64,000 nt of DNA from JAJZVS01 sp963708095 (GCA_963708095.1 OY970182.1:1798001-1862000); one strand, 5' to 3'; positions 1 to 8,497 are shown, numbered from the stretch's first letter. A program made the numbers and translations. The notes: a model not told the origin generated them from the letters alone.

Positions 1-4
1 TTCC

Positions 5-721
5 ATGCTGCGGCCGCTGGCCGCTGCCGCGATCGTCGAGGCCTTGATGCTGGTCGCGGTTCTCAAGTTCACCTCGCAGACCGGCGCTGTGAAGGCGCCG
101 CATCCAGAGCGTGTGAAGATCGCGATGGTGACACCATCCCCGAAGCCGCCGCCACCCCAGCCCAAGCCACAGCCGCCGCCGTCCCCACCGCCCAAACCAC
201 AACCACCCCCACCGAAACCGCAGCCCGCTCCGCCGCCGCCCTTGCCTAAGCCGCCGCCACTGCCCCAGCGGCCCCCGCCGCCACCAAAGCCGGTGGTGCG
301 GCGCAAGCCGGTGCCGCACATCCCGGTCCGCCACGCAAAGCCGCGCCCGGAGACCCCACACGAGCGTGTGCCGCAGCAGCCCACGCCGCAGCCGGTCCGA
401 TCCGCGCCGCCAGAGCCGACCCCGGCGGAAGCGGTGAGCGCAGTGATGCAGTACGCCGCAGTACTGAACGCCCGGGTTCAGGCACGACTGAAAGTGCCCG
501 AAGACGTGGAAATGATGCACCTATCGGGCAGCACCGTGGTAGCGATCCGCGTCGCGCCAGGCGGCCGTCTGCTCGGCGCCTCGGTCGTCCGTTCCTCGGG
601 CGCCCCGTCGATCGACGGGGCCGCACTGCAAGCCGTGCGTAGCACGCCGCTGCCGGCCTTCCGGGGCGACATGCCGCACCACGCCGTGACCTTCGAGCTG
701 ACGGTCCGGCTGCGGAGCTGA
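5..721 (+). CDS. tonB: TonB-family energy transducer
   Basis: Predicted inner-membrane TonB protein that couples the ExbB/ExbD proton motor to outer-membrane receptors. A single hydrophobic segment lies at residues 3-22, followed by a very proline-rich, Lys/Arg-containing periplasm-spanning region (about 45-140, runs such as PKPPPPQPKPQPPPSPPP) and a TonB/TolA C-terminal domain (about 150-236, with AIRVAPGGRLLGASVVRSSG and a final beta-strand LTVRLRS). The ATG at base 5 fits a normal N-terminus, but only four bases precede it, so a further-upstream start cannot be excluded. ExbB, ExbD and a receptor are not visible here. Confidence 0.85.
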   Translation: MLRPLAAAAIVEALMLVAVLKFTSQTGAVKAPHPERVKIAMVTPSPKPPPPQPKPQPPPSPPPKPQPPPPKPQPAPPPPLPKPPPLPQRPPPPPKPVVRRKPVPHIPVRHAKPRPETPHERVPQQPTPQPVRSAPPEPTPAEAVSAVMQYAAVLNARVQARLKVPEDVEMMHLSGSTVVAIRVAPGGRLLGASVVRSSGAPSIDGAALQAVRSTPLPAFRGDMPHHAVTFELTVRLRS

Positions 722-1058
722 CCATTCCTTCCGAACCAGCGAGACCACATCCGGCAGCCGGGTTTCGGGAGAGGAGACCACTGCCCGCCACGGCCCAGAG
801 ACAAGTGCCACATCGACGGGTGTTCCTCCGGATCCAGGTGGTGCAACATCATCTCTGGCGTGCCGTGGATCGTATCCTCGTTCAGGACCGGCGTGATACG
901 CGAGTTGTCAATCGCTTCTTCGAGAACTTGCTGAACGGCCTGCGGTACGCGGGTGAGCATTACCGGCGACCTGAAGAGCCACCGTGCGCGGCTATATCGA
1001 CTTCGCCCTGCTCGGCCTTACCCAGATCTGGCAGCGCGTCAGGTAGGACGCGATCGTT
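722..1058. other. intergenic region without a supported gene
   Basis: This 337-base gap separates tonB from the convergent symporter. An open frame on the minus strand (from 960 downward) starts with plausible protein-like sequence but then runs antisense through the TonB C-terminal domain. I recognise no domain in it and do not call it. No clear hairpin terminator was seen. Confidence 0.4.
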
Positions 1059-2552
1059 TTAGCCGGACCGTCCCGCGCGCCGCCCGCTGCCGTAGATGGC
1101 GGCGAAGAAGGGCTGCAATACGACCTCGGGCGGCGGGCGGGTGATCAGGCTGACGACGACGAACACCACCGCATTGGCGAGCAGCGCCACCAGCCCGGCA
1201 TTGAGGCCGAAGACGATGCCGTGTTTCGTCAGCAGCAGGGCGGCGGACACCACCCACCCCACCAGCAGCCCGGCGACCACGCCCGGCATGGTCGCGCGGC
1301 GCCAGAAGAGCCCGCCGATGATCGCCGCCGGCAGCAACTGGGCGATGAAATCATAGGCGACCAGCAGCACCACCACGATCAGCGCCGGCGCCGCCACGGC
1401 CAACCCCAGCGCCGCCAGCGTCACCGGGAAGACCAGCCAGCGCGCCAGCGCGAAGGTGGTGGCCGGGGTGGTGGCCGGGCGCAGCCGGGCATGGACATTA
1501 TGGGAGAGCAGCGTGCAGCAGGTGACAATGATCGCCCCCGCCGGCACGATCGCCGACAGCACCGCGGCGAGCGCGAAGATCGCGAGGAACCAGCCGGGGA
1601 AGCTCTGCTCGGCGAGGCGCATCACCACCGTGTTCCCGGCCACTTTGTGTCCGGCGAAAATCAGCACCGCGGCAAAGCCGATGAGGATCACGGCCACCTT
1701 CACGACCTGGTAGAGCGGCATGAACACCGCCTGGAGCTTGAGCGCCCGCGGTCCGCGCGCGGTGAAGCCGACGGCGAACCATTGCGGCCACATCCACTGC
1801 CCCAGCCCGGTCAGCAACACGGTGCTGATGAACCAGGACAGCCCCAGCTTGCCGGTGGGGCCGGGCATGGTGATCCGCTGCGGCACCTCGGCGACCAGGC
1901 GGTGGAACATCGGCCCGAACCCATTGAAGAAGCGCAGCGGCACCACCACGAACAAGGCGGCGATGGCGATGAACATCAGCACGTCCTTGATCACCGACTG
2001 CCAGGCATTGCCGCGGATGCCGCCGACGAACACGCTGACCGACAGCACCAGGAAGGCGATGGTATCGGCCAGGCGCAGATTGATCGCCCCGTGCGTGAGC
2101 ACGTTCAGGATCGCCCCCAAGCCCTCGATGTTGAGGTCGATATAGGGGACCAGGATCAGCGCGCTGCCGAGCGCGACCAGCACGCCGAGGCCGGGACTGT
2201 CGTAGCGACCGGCGATGTAGTCCGCCTGCGTGAGGTAGCCAAAGCGCCGCCCGGCCAGCCACAGGGCGGGCAGGACGAAAAAGCCGAGCGCGTAGGCGAC
2301 GTCGTTGGTGGCGACGTTGTAGAACACGCCGCCACCGCGCGCATAGGCGAAGCCGGCGAGGCCGAGGAAGGTGAACGAGGTATAGATTTCGGTGCCGAGC
2401 AGGAACCACAGCAGCATCGGCCCCATCAGCCGGCTGTTCAGCACCCAGCCTTCGAGCGTGCCGGAGGCGCGCGCGCCGCCGCGAATGCCGACCCAGGTGA
2501 CACCGAGAACCCCGAGGGCGATGAAAGCGAGGATCATGCCGGCCTCGCTCAT
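1059..2552 (-). CDS. sodium:solute symporter family transporter
   Basis: Integral-membrane secondary transporter of the SSS family (497 residues), expected to use sodium to import a small organic solute. The protein is almost wholly hydrophobic, with about 13 predicted segments. Family features include TEIYTSFTFLGLAGFAYARG near residues 53-72 and a conserved glycine-rich region around GGIRGNAWQSVIKD. I chose the ATG at 2552 because the sequence upstream in this frame is arginine-rich and non-membrane, and because this start overlaps the stop of the small DUF3311 gene by 4 bases (ATGA), showing translational coupling. The substrate cannot be read from sequence; monocarboxylates or pantothenate-like acids are typical for the family. 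Confidence 0.85.
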   Translation of the reverse strand: MSEAGMILAFIALGVLGVTWVGIRGGARASGTLEGWVLNSRLMGPMLLWFLLGTEIYTSFTFLGLAGFAYARGGGVFYNVATNDVAYALGFFVLPALWLAGRRFGYLTQADYIAGRYDSPGLGVLVALGSALILVPYIDLNIEGLGAILNVLTHGAINLRLADTIAFLVLSVSVFVGGIRGNAWQSVIKDVLMFIAIAALFVVVPLRFFNGFGPMFHRLVAEVPQRITMPGPTGKLGLSWFISTVLLTGLGQWMWPQWFAVGFTARGPRALKLQAVFMPLYQVVKVAVILIGFAAVLIFAGHKVAGNTVVMRLAEQSFPGWFLAIFALAAVLSAIVPAGAIIVTCCTLLSHNVHARLRPATTPATTFALARWLVFPVTLAALGLAVAAPALIVVVLLVAYDFIAQLLPAAIIGGLFWRRATMPGVVAGLLVGWVVSAALLLTKHGIVFGLNAGLVALLANAVVFVVVSLITRPPPEVVLQPFFAAIYGSGRRAGRSG

Positions 2553-2779
2553 CTTTTGTCCTCCACCCCGGTGCCGATACCGCCCGCGGCGCGATCGATC
2601 AGATAGACGATCCCGATCAGCACCGGGCTGACCAGCGGCAGCAGCACGAACCAGAAGATCAGCGGGGGCAGGCCGAGAATGGCGGGAGCGGCGTGGTTGA
2701 ACCACAGCACAGTGCCGACGGTATAGAGCAGCACCAGGACGCTAAACCCGACCGCCCAGGCAATGATCCCGGCGCGCAT
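2549..2779 (-). CDS. DUF3311 small membrane protein paired with the symporter
   Basis: A 76-residue protein with two hydrophobic segments (about 3-25 and 31-52) that matches the DUF3311 pattern, a small two-helix protein commonly encoded just upstream of SSS symporters. It starts with MRAGIIAWAVGFSVLV and ends in a charged cytoplasmic tail (IDRAAGGIGTGVEDKR). The 4-base overlap with the next gene suggests it is an accessory or assembly subunit of that transporter. The internal ATG at 2779 is preferred, since longer in-frame alternatives add only arginine-rich non-membrane sequence. Its biochemical role is unknown. Confidence 0.75.
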   Translation of the reverse strand: MRAGIIAWAVGFSVLVLLYTVGTVLWFNHAAPAILGLPPLIFWFVLLPLVSPVLIGIVYLIDRAAGGIGTGVEDKR

Positions 2780-2949
2780 GACGTTCCCTTCCCTCCCGAC
2801 GGCCCAGCGCGCCAGCCTCGCCGATCGCCCGCAAGTGTCAAGAGCGAGGAGATCCCCCCGATCCACCGCCGGAGATTGGCGGCAGGGCGCCCGGCAGGAG
2901 ATCGGGGAAGGATCAGGATTTCGGGGGTATCATGCTGCGGCGGCTTGAG

Positions 2950-3996
2950 CGGCGCCAATGCAGGCGCTCGAGTTCCTATTGGATTGCCGCCTTCGCTCTG
3001 GCGTACGACGGGAGGTGGGAGGCGAGACTGCGCGCGGCCTGCTTCACGTGCTGCAGCCGCATGGCGAGATGAAACCAATCGAGAATGGGCACGGCGGGTT
3101 GGCCACCACGTCGGGCCACGAGAGCGTGGAGACCCTCCTCGCCATCCGTCAGCACGGTCAGTCGCGCCGTCGTGCCGCCACTCGGCTGGCGAAGACGCGC
3201 CATCACCCGTCCGCCACCGAAACACCGGCCGCTCCCACGGCTGCGAAGACCTGACGCGGCGTACCCGATCGTTCCACGCTCCCGACCAGCACTTGCATGT
3301 GCTGCACCCCGGCGGCCGGAATCGCACGGATGAAGGCGCCGTCCAGCGTCACGGTCACCGGCGACGGATCGGAGGCCACCGGCGGAGGTGGGGGCCGACA
3401 CGCCAGGCGTCGCCCCATCGCCACGGTCCGGGAGCGGATAGCCGTGTGCGAGATCCCCGCCTCGAGTGGCAGGAGGTCGGCGAGCAGGCGTCCGGCGACG
3501 CGATAGGGCAGATGCGCTGCCAGCTTTACCTGCATGAGAACCAACTCCGGCGGGGTACGGCTCGAGAGCACCGCGTCGATAGCCGGCTTGGTCTTGCACG
3601 ATAGGCAGGCTTTGCGGGGTATGCGCAACGTCAGACGACCGAACGGCGTGTCCAGGCGACGCGATCGATAGTCCTTGATGTGCAGACGCGCCCCGCACCG
3701 CTCGCAGAGGGCGTTCTGCAGGCACAGTTGATCGACCTGCCAACCCACGAGCTCATGTTGCAAGCGGGCCAGGATCGCCCTGGACTCGGCCAAACGGCGG
3801 CCGAGTCCTTCGCAAGGGTTGACGCCCACCGATGCATCCGCTCGCCACAGCTCGACGCCGCGAACCACCTTACCGTCATGCTGCTCTTCGACCCTGACCA
3901 CGAACGCCATGACCCGTTCCCTCCCGGCACCCTTGCTCCTCCGAGCATTCCGGTGGCCTCGGTCCAGGTCTAGACCCCCAACTTTCTTCCACTCCC
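2950..3996 (-). mobile_element. ISKra4-family insertion sequence, truncated copy 1
   Basis: Only the left end and most of the transposase gene survive. The terminal inverted repeat at 3996 reads inward GGGAGTGGAAGAAAGTTGGG, identical to the left ends of the two miniature copies at 10846 and 35760. The other end is lost: transposase homology stops at about 2950, shortly after the motif ELERLHWR. The copy abuts a truncated TniA-type gene on its outer side, so it may have inserted into or next to that transposon. Confidence 0.8.
2976..3910 (-). pseudogene. ISKra4-family transposase, frameshifted and 3'-truncated
   Basis: The reading frame begins at the ATG at 3910 (MAFVVRVEEQHDGK) and carries the zinc-ribbon-like segment CERCGARLHIKDYRSRRLDT followed by RIPRKACLSCKTKP. 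Frame is lost near 3203-3240, and the protein continues in another frame with the family signature LTVLTDGEEGLHAL and PILDWFHLAMRLQHVKQA. It meets a TAG at 2976 (after AKAAIQ), beyond which readable homology (ELERLHWR) persists only to about 2950. A frameshift, a stop and a missing C-terminus make this copy inactive. Confidence 0.8.
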
Positions 3997-4008
3997 ATCG
4001 GGATATTC

Positions 4009-4275
4009 TCAAGTATGTGGCAGAAAACGAGAATATCGTGCCTGCTCCCGTCGCCCACTGCCCGGCCCGCACAGGCCTTCGACGGTCCGGGTCTGCCGGT
4101 AGCGTGCGATCAGGCGATAGAGGGTTGCCCGGCTGACCCCGAGTTCCCAGGCGACATCTTCGACCACACTGATTCTGAGACGCTTCGGATAGCGGTTCGG
4201 CAGGTCGCGGATCGCCGCCTCCCGGCGACAGGCCACATGCCAACCCGCCTGTCTTTCGTCGCCAACCTCAACCAT
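4009..4275 (-). pseudogene. TniA/Mu-type transposase, N-terminal fragment
   Basis: An 88-residue remnant with the N-terminal helix-turn-helix architecture of TniA-like DDE transposases: an initial W..A.RR..AIRDL segment, then VAWELGVSRATLYRLIARYR, then a linker GPGSGRR that in full proteins leads into the integrase core. The rest is missing, because the coding sequence stops 13 bases from the end of the ISKra4 copy. The ATG at 4275 is favoured over a TTG at 4299. Directly upstream lies a TGTCA-type transposon terminus, as expected for the transposase-proximal end of such elements. The family call rests on pattern recognition of the short domain. Confidence 0.55.
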
Positions 4276-4340
4276 CGATGGCTGCCAACCTTGCTGCAAC
4301 GTGCCGAGGCGATATTCTCACTTTAACGGCAGGAGGGCCG

Positions 4341-4380
4341 ACCAAATTCGCATTTCTGTCGACATATTCGCAATTTGACA
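4341..4380 (-). repeat. TGTCA-type transposon terminus with repeated binding-site-like motifs
   Basis: Read on the minus strand from 4380, the sequence starts TGTCAAATTGCGAATATG and continues TCGACAGAAATGCGAATTTG. The motif ATGCGAAT/TTGCGAAT therefore recurs at a fixed spacing, next to TGTC(A/G). TGTCA ends with repeated subterminal sites are the hallmark of Tn5053/Mu/Tn7-like elements, and the fragmentary TniA-like gene lies just inside. No matching opposite end was found in the window. Confidence 0.5.
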
Positions 4381-4454
4381 GCAGAAGCCGGCCCTTGAAT
4401 TTTCAGCAAAAATGTTCGCACCTACAAACGGCAGAGTGACACCCACGGCCGACG

Positions 4455-4610
4455 TCAGTTGCGAGTACGGGCCGTTGCCATCGCTCGGAACACGCCATCA
4501 CGGCGGATCAACCCGTGAAAGAGCGCGGCGGCAATGTGCACCAGTACAGTGATGAAGAAGATGTAGGCGAGCACGGTGTGTGCAGACCGCAGGATTGCAT
4601 GCAGCTGATC
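4455..4610 (-). pseudogene. cytochrome b561 C-terminal fragment
   Basis: About 51 codons remain, reading DQLHAILRSAHTVLAYIFF, then ITVLVHIAAALFHGLIRRDG, then VFRAMATARTRN and a stop. This is the last transmembrane helix and tail of a cytochrome b561-type membrane protein, with the histidine pattern (HTVLAY, VHIAAALFH) typical of the distal haem ligands. The gene is cut at 4610, where IS256 sequence begins abruptly. It has no N-terminal part in this window; the cytochrome at 16063 is a separate, complete protein. Confidence 0.6.
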
Positions 4611-5077
4611 AACGTTGCCGAGTGCACTTCATGCGCAATGCGCTCGCCTATGCCGGCAAGACCCAGCGGCGCATCGTCTCCGCCTGGGTCGGCACCGCCT
4701 TCGCCCAGGACGACGCCGCGGCGGCCAGCACCCAGTGGCGCAAGGTCGCCGACCAGGTGCGACCCCGCGTGCCGAAGCTCGCCAGCCTGATGGACGAGGC
4801 CGAAGCCGACGTGCTGGCCTACATGGGCTTCCCGACCCAGCATCGCGCCAAGCTGCACTCCACCAACCCGCTCGAACGCCTCAACGGCGAGATCAAGCGC
4901 CGCAGCGATGTCGTCGGCATATTCCCCAACGAGGCGGCGGTGACCCGACTGATCGGCGCCCTACTGCTGGAACAGAACGATGAGTGGGCCGTCCAACGCG
5001 CCCGCTACATGAGCCTGGAAACCATCGCCCCTTTGAGCGATGATCCTACCGTCAGCCTGCCCGCCCTGGCAGCCTGA
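4611..5077 (+). pseudogene. IS256-family transposase, C-terminal fragment
   Basis: The last third of an IS256 transposase, in frame from RVHFMRNALAYAGKTQRR to the normal C-terminus VSLPALAA. It retains the third acidic residue region (NPLERLNGEIKRRSDVVGIF) but lacks the DDE aspartates that are present in the complete copy at 57424-58623. The 5' end is cut at 4611, directly against a cytochrome b561 remnant, so no functional transposase is made. Confidence 0.9.
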
Positions 5078-5153
5078 TCCGAGGCAGCTCAACCCTGCCC
5101 AGGAGCAGCGCTCCTACACCACGAACCGGGAGTACGTCATGCGAAGCTGATGA

Positions 5154-7026
5154 GTGCCTATGAGTGAAAGTCTCATCCGGCCAAAGCCGTAGCGGGCAAG
5201 CCGGGACCGAGTCTTGCGGGCGTCGTGGTAACGCGGGGTCTGAAGTGTAGACAGGGGCCATGTGGGGTGCGGGATTGAGCCTCGAAATGTGGAAGATCGC
5301 GAAGGCCGAGAGGGTTCCCTTTCTCGAAGGCAGCACGTGCGTCATCGTTACGCGAGATGACGTCGCTTCGCCGGGGTCGAAGGCCGTGTCACGCATGGAA
5401 AGCATTCATCGGAACATGAGAGGCCCGACCGGGTCCGCTGGATTGGTCTCCGGCGGGGGAGGGCGGCGAGGCGATGCCGGGGCCGTCATCCGAGCTGAGG
5501 TCGGGAGTCGGACTGGTTCGTAGTACCGATGACACCGTCGAAGGAAACGAGACGCGCCGAGGGAAGGGGCCAGCCTGGAAGGAACCCACGCGAGGGTGGC
5601 AGGGTCCGAACACAGAGCCGGGCAGCTCTGCCATCCAACCTCGCACGGGTGAACGCGGCGGCCCGCGCGGCCGTCCAGACCCGGTTCACTGCCCTGCTGC
5701 ACCATGTGGACGTCGCGGCGCTCGAACGAGCGTTCCGGCGGCAGAAGCGGCAGGCGAGTGCGGGAGTCGATGGGATCACGGTGGGGGACTACGAACAGAA
5801 CCTGGAGGCCAACCTCCAGGACCTCTGCGCACGCGTCCACACCGGGCGCTACCGGCCACAGCCGGTCCGGCGTGTCTACATCCCGAAAGCGGATGGCGGG
5901 CGGCGACCGCTTGGCGTGCCGACCCTGGAGGACAAGATCGTCCAGGGCGCGGTGGCCGAGACGCTGAGCGCCATCTATGAAGTCGACTTCCTGGGGTTCT
6001 CCTACGGCTTCCGGCCGGGGCGTAACCCGCACCAGGCTCTATCGGCGTTGCATACGGCGATCATGAGCCAGCGCGTGACCTGGGTGCTCGATGCCGACAT
6101 CCGCAGCTTCTTCGACTCGGTTGACCACGAGTGGCTGCTGCGGATGCTGGCGCACAGGGTTGCCGATCCTCGAGTTCTCCGGCTGATCCGGATGTGGCTC
6201 GAGGCCGGTATCCTGGAGAGCGATGAGTGGCACGAGACTGACAGGGGAACGCCGCAAGGCGCGGGCATCAGCCCGCTGCTGGCCAACATCTTCCTGCACT
6301 ACGTCCTCGATCTCTGGGTCCATCAATGGCGCCGCCGGAACGCGTGCGGTCGGGTCTCGATCGTGCGCTACGCCGACGACTTCGTCATGGGCTTCGAGAG
6401 CGCGGCCGACGCACGGCGGATGCTGGCCGACCTCAAGGAACGGCTCGCCAAGTTCGGCCTGTCGCTCCACGAGGACAAGACGCGCCTGATCGAGTTTGGC
6501 CGCCTACCGGCCATGGCTCGCCGGCAGCGTGGCGAGCGGCGTCCGGAGACCTTCGCCTTTCTCGGGTTCACCCACTATTGCGGGTGGACCCGCGACGGAA
6601 GGTTCATCGTCAAGCACAAGACGCAGAGCAAGCGCCTGACGCGCAAGCTGACGGCGCTGCGCCAGGAAGCGTGGCGGCTGATGCACACGCCGCTGGCCGA
6701 GCAGCATCGTTGGTACGCCAGCGTGCTGCGCGGCCATTACGGCTACTACGGCATGCCGCACAACTGGCGCTCCCTGAACGGGTTCCTGCAGGAAGTCCGG
6801 CGCATCTGGTTCACCTGCCTCAGGCGGCGGAGCCAGAAGAACCGGCGCATGGGCTGGGATCGGTTCCAGGCTCTGACCACGTGCCTGCCCTTGCCTCAGC
6901 CGCGGATCACTCATCCTTGGACACCACGAGCGGCTCAATGCGGGTGACTTCCAGGAAGAGCCGGGTGCGGGAAAGCCGCCTGCCCGGATCTGCGAGGGCG
7001 GAGCCGAATGGCCGAGCTACTCGACC
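5154..7026 (+). mobile_element. group II intron, copy 1
   Basis: A roughly 1.9-kb self-splicing retroelement around the reverse transcriptase gene. The 5' boundary is placed at GTGCCTATGAGTG by its resemblance to intron 5' ends and is approximate. At the 3' side a domain V-like hairpin spans 6958-6990 (GAGCCGGGTGCGG, GAAA loop, GCCGCCTGCCCGGATC), followed by a domain VI-like stem and the typical 3' end ctactcgac near 7026. The intron lies shortly downstream of the right terminus of the IS256 remnant. The copy looks intact and is almost identical to copy 2. Confidence 0.75.
5529..6947 (+). CDS. ltrA: group II intron reverse transcriptase/maturase
   Basis: A 472-residue intron-encoded protein. 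The reverse transcriptase domain has RVYIPKADGGRRPLGVPTLE (RT2/3), FLGFSYGFRPGRNPHQAL, the catalytic box IVRYADDFVMGF with the YADD motif, and the RT7 motif FLGFTHYCGW. A maturase (thumb/X) region follows from about residue 355 to the end (WYASVLRGHYGYYGMPHNW, MGWDRFQAL). No HNH endonuclease domain follows, so mobility would rely on nicked or replicating targets. It promotes splicing and retrohoming of its own intron RNA. The ATG at 5529 (MTPSKETRRAEGRGQ) fits the family's usual N-terminus. Confidence 0.92.
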   Translation: MTPSKETRRAEGRGQPGRNPREGGRVRTQSRAALPSNLARVNAAARAAVQTRFTALLHHVDVAALERAFRRQKRQASAGVDGITVGDYEQNLEANLQDLCARVHTGRYRPQPVRRVYIPKADGGRRPLGVPTLEDKIVQGAVAETLSAIYEVDFLGFSYGFRPGRNPHQALSALHTAIMSQRVTWVLDADIRSFFDSVDHEWLLRMLAHRVADPRVLRLIRMWLEAGILESDEWHETDRGTPQGAGISPLLANIFLHYVLDLWVHQWRRRNACGRVSIVRYADDFVMGFESAADARRMLADLKERLAKFGLSLHEDKTRLIEFGRLPAMARRQRGERRPETFAFLGFTHYCGWTRDGRFIVKHKTQSKRLTRKLTALRQEAWRLMHTPLAEQHRWYASVLRGHYGYYGMPHNWRSLNGFLQEVRRIWFTCLRRRSQKNRRMGWDRFQALTTCLPLPQPRITHPWTPRAAQCG

Positions 7027-7107
7027 ACGATCGCCGCAATGGTTGGTCTCTGGGTCTGGCGTCATGTGGAACCTAGCATGCTGCGAGGGACGTTGGCGGT
7101 CTCGCTG

Positions 7108-7470
7108 CTATCCGGCCGCCGCGCCGGTCCTGCCAGCACCGGCGCTCATCAGCAGTTCCTGATCGAGATGCTGCACGATCTGCGCCTTGCGGCGTTGTTC
7201 TTGCGCGCTCGGAGCGACGCCGCTAGCCCGTTCGGCGCCTTGCACCTGGGATTCGGTCGGCTGATGGTCGAAGCCGCCCCATATGTTGCCGATGCGTGCT
7301 GGCGTTTCGTTCGGCCCACGTGCCTCTTGCGCAAGTGCGACCCCAGCGGGAAGAAGGAGCGTGCAGAGCAAAGGTACTGCCGCAACCAGTACGGTTCGGC
7401 CTGGTAAGCGTCGTGAGGGCTTGCGCGACGTCTGGCTTTCTCCCGGAGTCGGGCGGGATAAGGTGATCAT
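7108..7470 (-). CDS. small exported protein of unknown function
   Basis: A 120-residue protein with an arginine-rich N-terminus and a clear Sec signal segment (VLVAAVPLLCTLLLPAGVALA, cleavage expected after ALA near residue 47). The short hydrophilic mature part reads GPNETPARIGNIWGGFDHQP, then TESQVQGAERASGVAPSAQE, ending with helix-forming QIVQHLDQELL. I recognise no named domain; the mature part resembles small periplasmic proteins of unknown function found in alphaproteobacteria. The ATG at 7470 follows a purine-rich stretch (gatcgggga). Its downstream end lies close to the group II intron. Confidence 0.55.
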   Translation of the reverse strand: MITLSRPTPGESQTSRKPSRRLPGRTVLVAAVPLLCTLLLPAGVALAQEARGPNETPARIGNIWGGFDHQPTESQVQGAERASGVAPSAQEQRRKAQIVQHLDQELLMSAGAGRTGAAAG

Positions 7471-7499
7471 GGCTATGTTCCCCGATCGTACGGCACGGT

Positions 7500-7970
7500 T
7501 CATGCTGCCGTACAGCGATATTGGCATCGCCACATGCTTCGCCAGTTCAATTTTTCCACCGGGCCATACCTGGCAGGAAAAACACCCATCTTGTGCCGTG
7601 CTGATTTTTGGCAACCGCTCTTCCCTTTGCCACGCTGGAGGTATTCGTCAGGCATCGCGGGAAGTGCCGACCCACGAAGAGCGCCGCCGGCGCGCAGGCC
7701 GCGCACCCGCTCGTCCATGTCGGATAGCGCGCTGAGGATCAGCCCTGGGGTCTCGATGCTCGCGGTGCGCAGCGTTGCCAGCGTGCGCAGGCCATCGAGC
7801 CCGCCTGGCAGCATGCGGTCAAACACGATGGCATCATTCTCGATCCGGTCGAGCGCGCGAACCAGGCAGTCCTGCACCAGATCGTCCGCGTCGCTCGACT
7901 GGCGCATCAGGCTCCAGGCGTAGCGGCGCAAGGAGGGGATGTTCTCCTCCAGTTTCGACAGCATCGACAT
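7500..7970 (-). pseudogene. chimeric remnant: ECF sigma factor head joined to a response-regulator receiver piece
   Basis: The frame starting at 7970 opens as an ECF-type sigma factor (LEENIPSLRRYAWSLMRQ, then SSDADDLVQDCLVRALDR, sigma region 2). At about residue 43 it switches to a receiver-domain segment (NDAIVFDRMLPGGLDGL, then TPGLILSALSDMDERVRGLR), which is the phospho-acceptor strand to alpha-4 region of an OmpR-type regulator. After RAGG the similarity ends, and the last roughly 55 residues are unlike either family. Sigma region 4 and the DNA-binding domain are both absent. The simplest reading is a deletion that fused two decayed genes. Confidence 0.6.
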
Positions 7971-8206
7971 GCCCGAGCACCCACGTTCTGCGGCGGCCCT
8001 GGCCGGGCCATGCCAGGGAGACGCCCGAGGATCACTTTTATTCCCGCTCTGCCGACGCGGCCAGGCGTATTGCCGACTCCGTTGCGCGGGGACGCGGCTG
8101 CGGGCCCTACCGGGCCGCCCTCCTGACCGACATCGTCGGAAACCGGAGCCCGGCCCCCCCCGACCGGCAGGTGCGGCGATCGCGGCGCCGTGATCGGCAA
8201 CGGCGG

Positions 8207-8231
8207 GGAATAATCCCCCGCCGCCTTCGTC
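8207..8231 (+). promoter_or_regulatory. candidate ECF-type promoter before the small secreted peptide
   Basis: GGAAT at 8207-8211 and CGTC at 8228-8231 are separated by 16 bases, the spacing and composition of many ECF-sigma promoters. It lies about 90 bases before the ATG at 8321. It was found by eye in one place only, so the call is tentative. Confidence 0.3.
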
Positions 8232-8320
8232 TGTCAGCCGAGGCACGACAGCAACGCCGTGACCTCAGGCCTGTCCCACAGGGCCACACGGCCCACGAAC
8301 CCAAACGGATGGAGTTGACG

Positions 8321-8443
8321 ATGAAGAAATTCTTCGCTGCGTTCCTGATGCTCGGACTGCTGGCATCGGCCGGCGCGACGATGGCGTCCGCCGCGCAGCC
8401 GCAGCAGTCGCACTATTATACCTACGCCGGCGGCAACGGCTGA
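8321..8443 (+). CDS. 40-residue secreted peptide
   Basis: A very short gene with ggag 5-9 bases before its ATG. The first 27 residues form a textbook signal peptide (MKKFFAAFLMLGLLASAGAT, then MASAA), leaving a mature tail of about a dozen residues (QPQQSHYYTYAGGNG). Because a signal peptide of this quality rarely arises by chance, I judge it real. The role is unknown. It lies between a decayed regulator locus and a carbohydrate enzyme, and an ECF-like promoter motif precedes it. Confidence 0.5.
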   Translation: MKKFFAAFLMLGLLASAGATMASAAQPQQSHYYTYAGGNG

Positions 8444-8457
8444 ACCAGCAGTGCCCA

Positions 8458-8497
8458 CCCTTTACCTTTCGTTGCCCTTCGCAGCGAAGGTAAGGGG
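8458..8497 (+). terminator. possible hairpin terminator after the small peptide gene
   Basis: An imperfect stem pairs CCCTTTACCTTTCG with CGAAGGTAAGGGG across a 13-base loop, 15 bases past the stop codon. There is no U-tract, so the terminator role is tentative. Confidence 0.3.

Larger units (their letters stand above)
4611..7033. repeat. arm 1 of a 2423-bp inverted repeat (IS256 tail plus group II intron)
   Basis: This segment equals the reverse complement of 55468-57890 over exactly 2423 bases with only a few substitutions and no length change. Examples are gccgagtgc versus gccgggtgc near the start and one substitution near 5476. It begins inside an IS256 transposase gene and ends just past the 3' end of a group II intron (shared flank cgaccacgatcg). 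Outside these bounds the two loci are unrelated. Confidence 0.9.

Noticed and set aside
478..960. A minus-strand frame with a protein-like start after tonB
   Set aside because: The first 80 residues look plausible, but the frame then runs antisense through the TonB domain, and no family is recognised. Not enough for a call.
1221..2606. A 461-codon plus-strand frame opposite the sodium symporter
   Set aside because: Very rich in His, Gln, Asp and Arg, as expected when a membrane-protein gene is read antisense.
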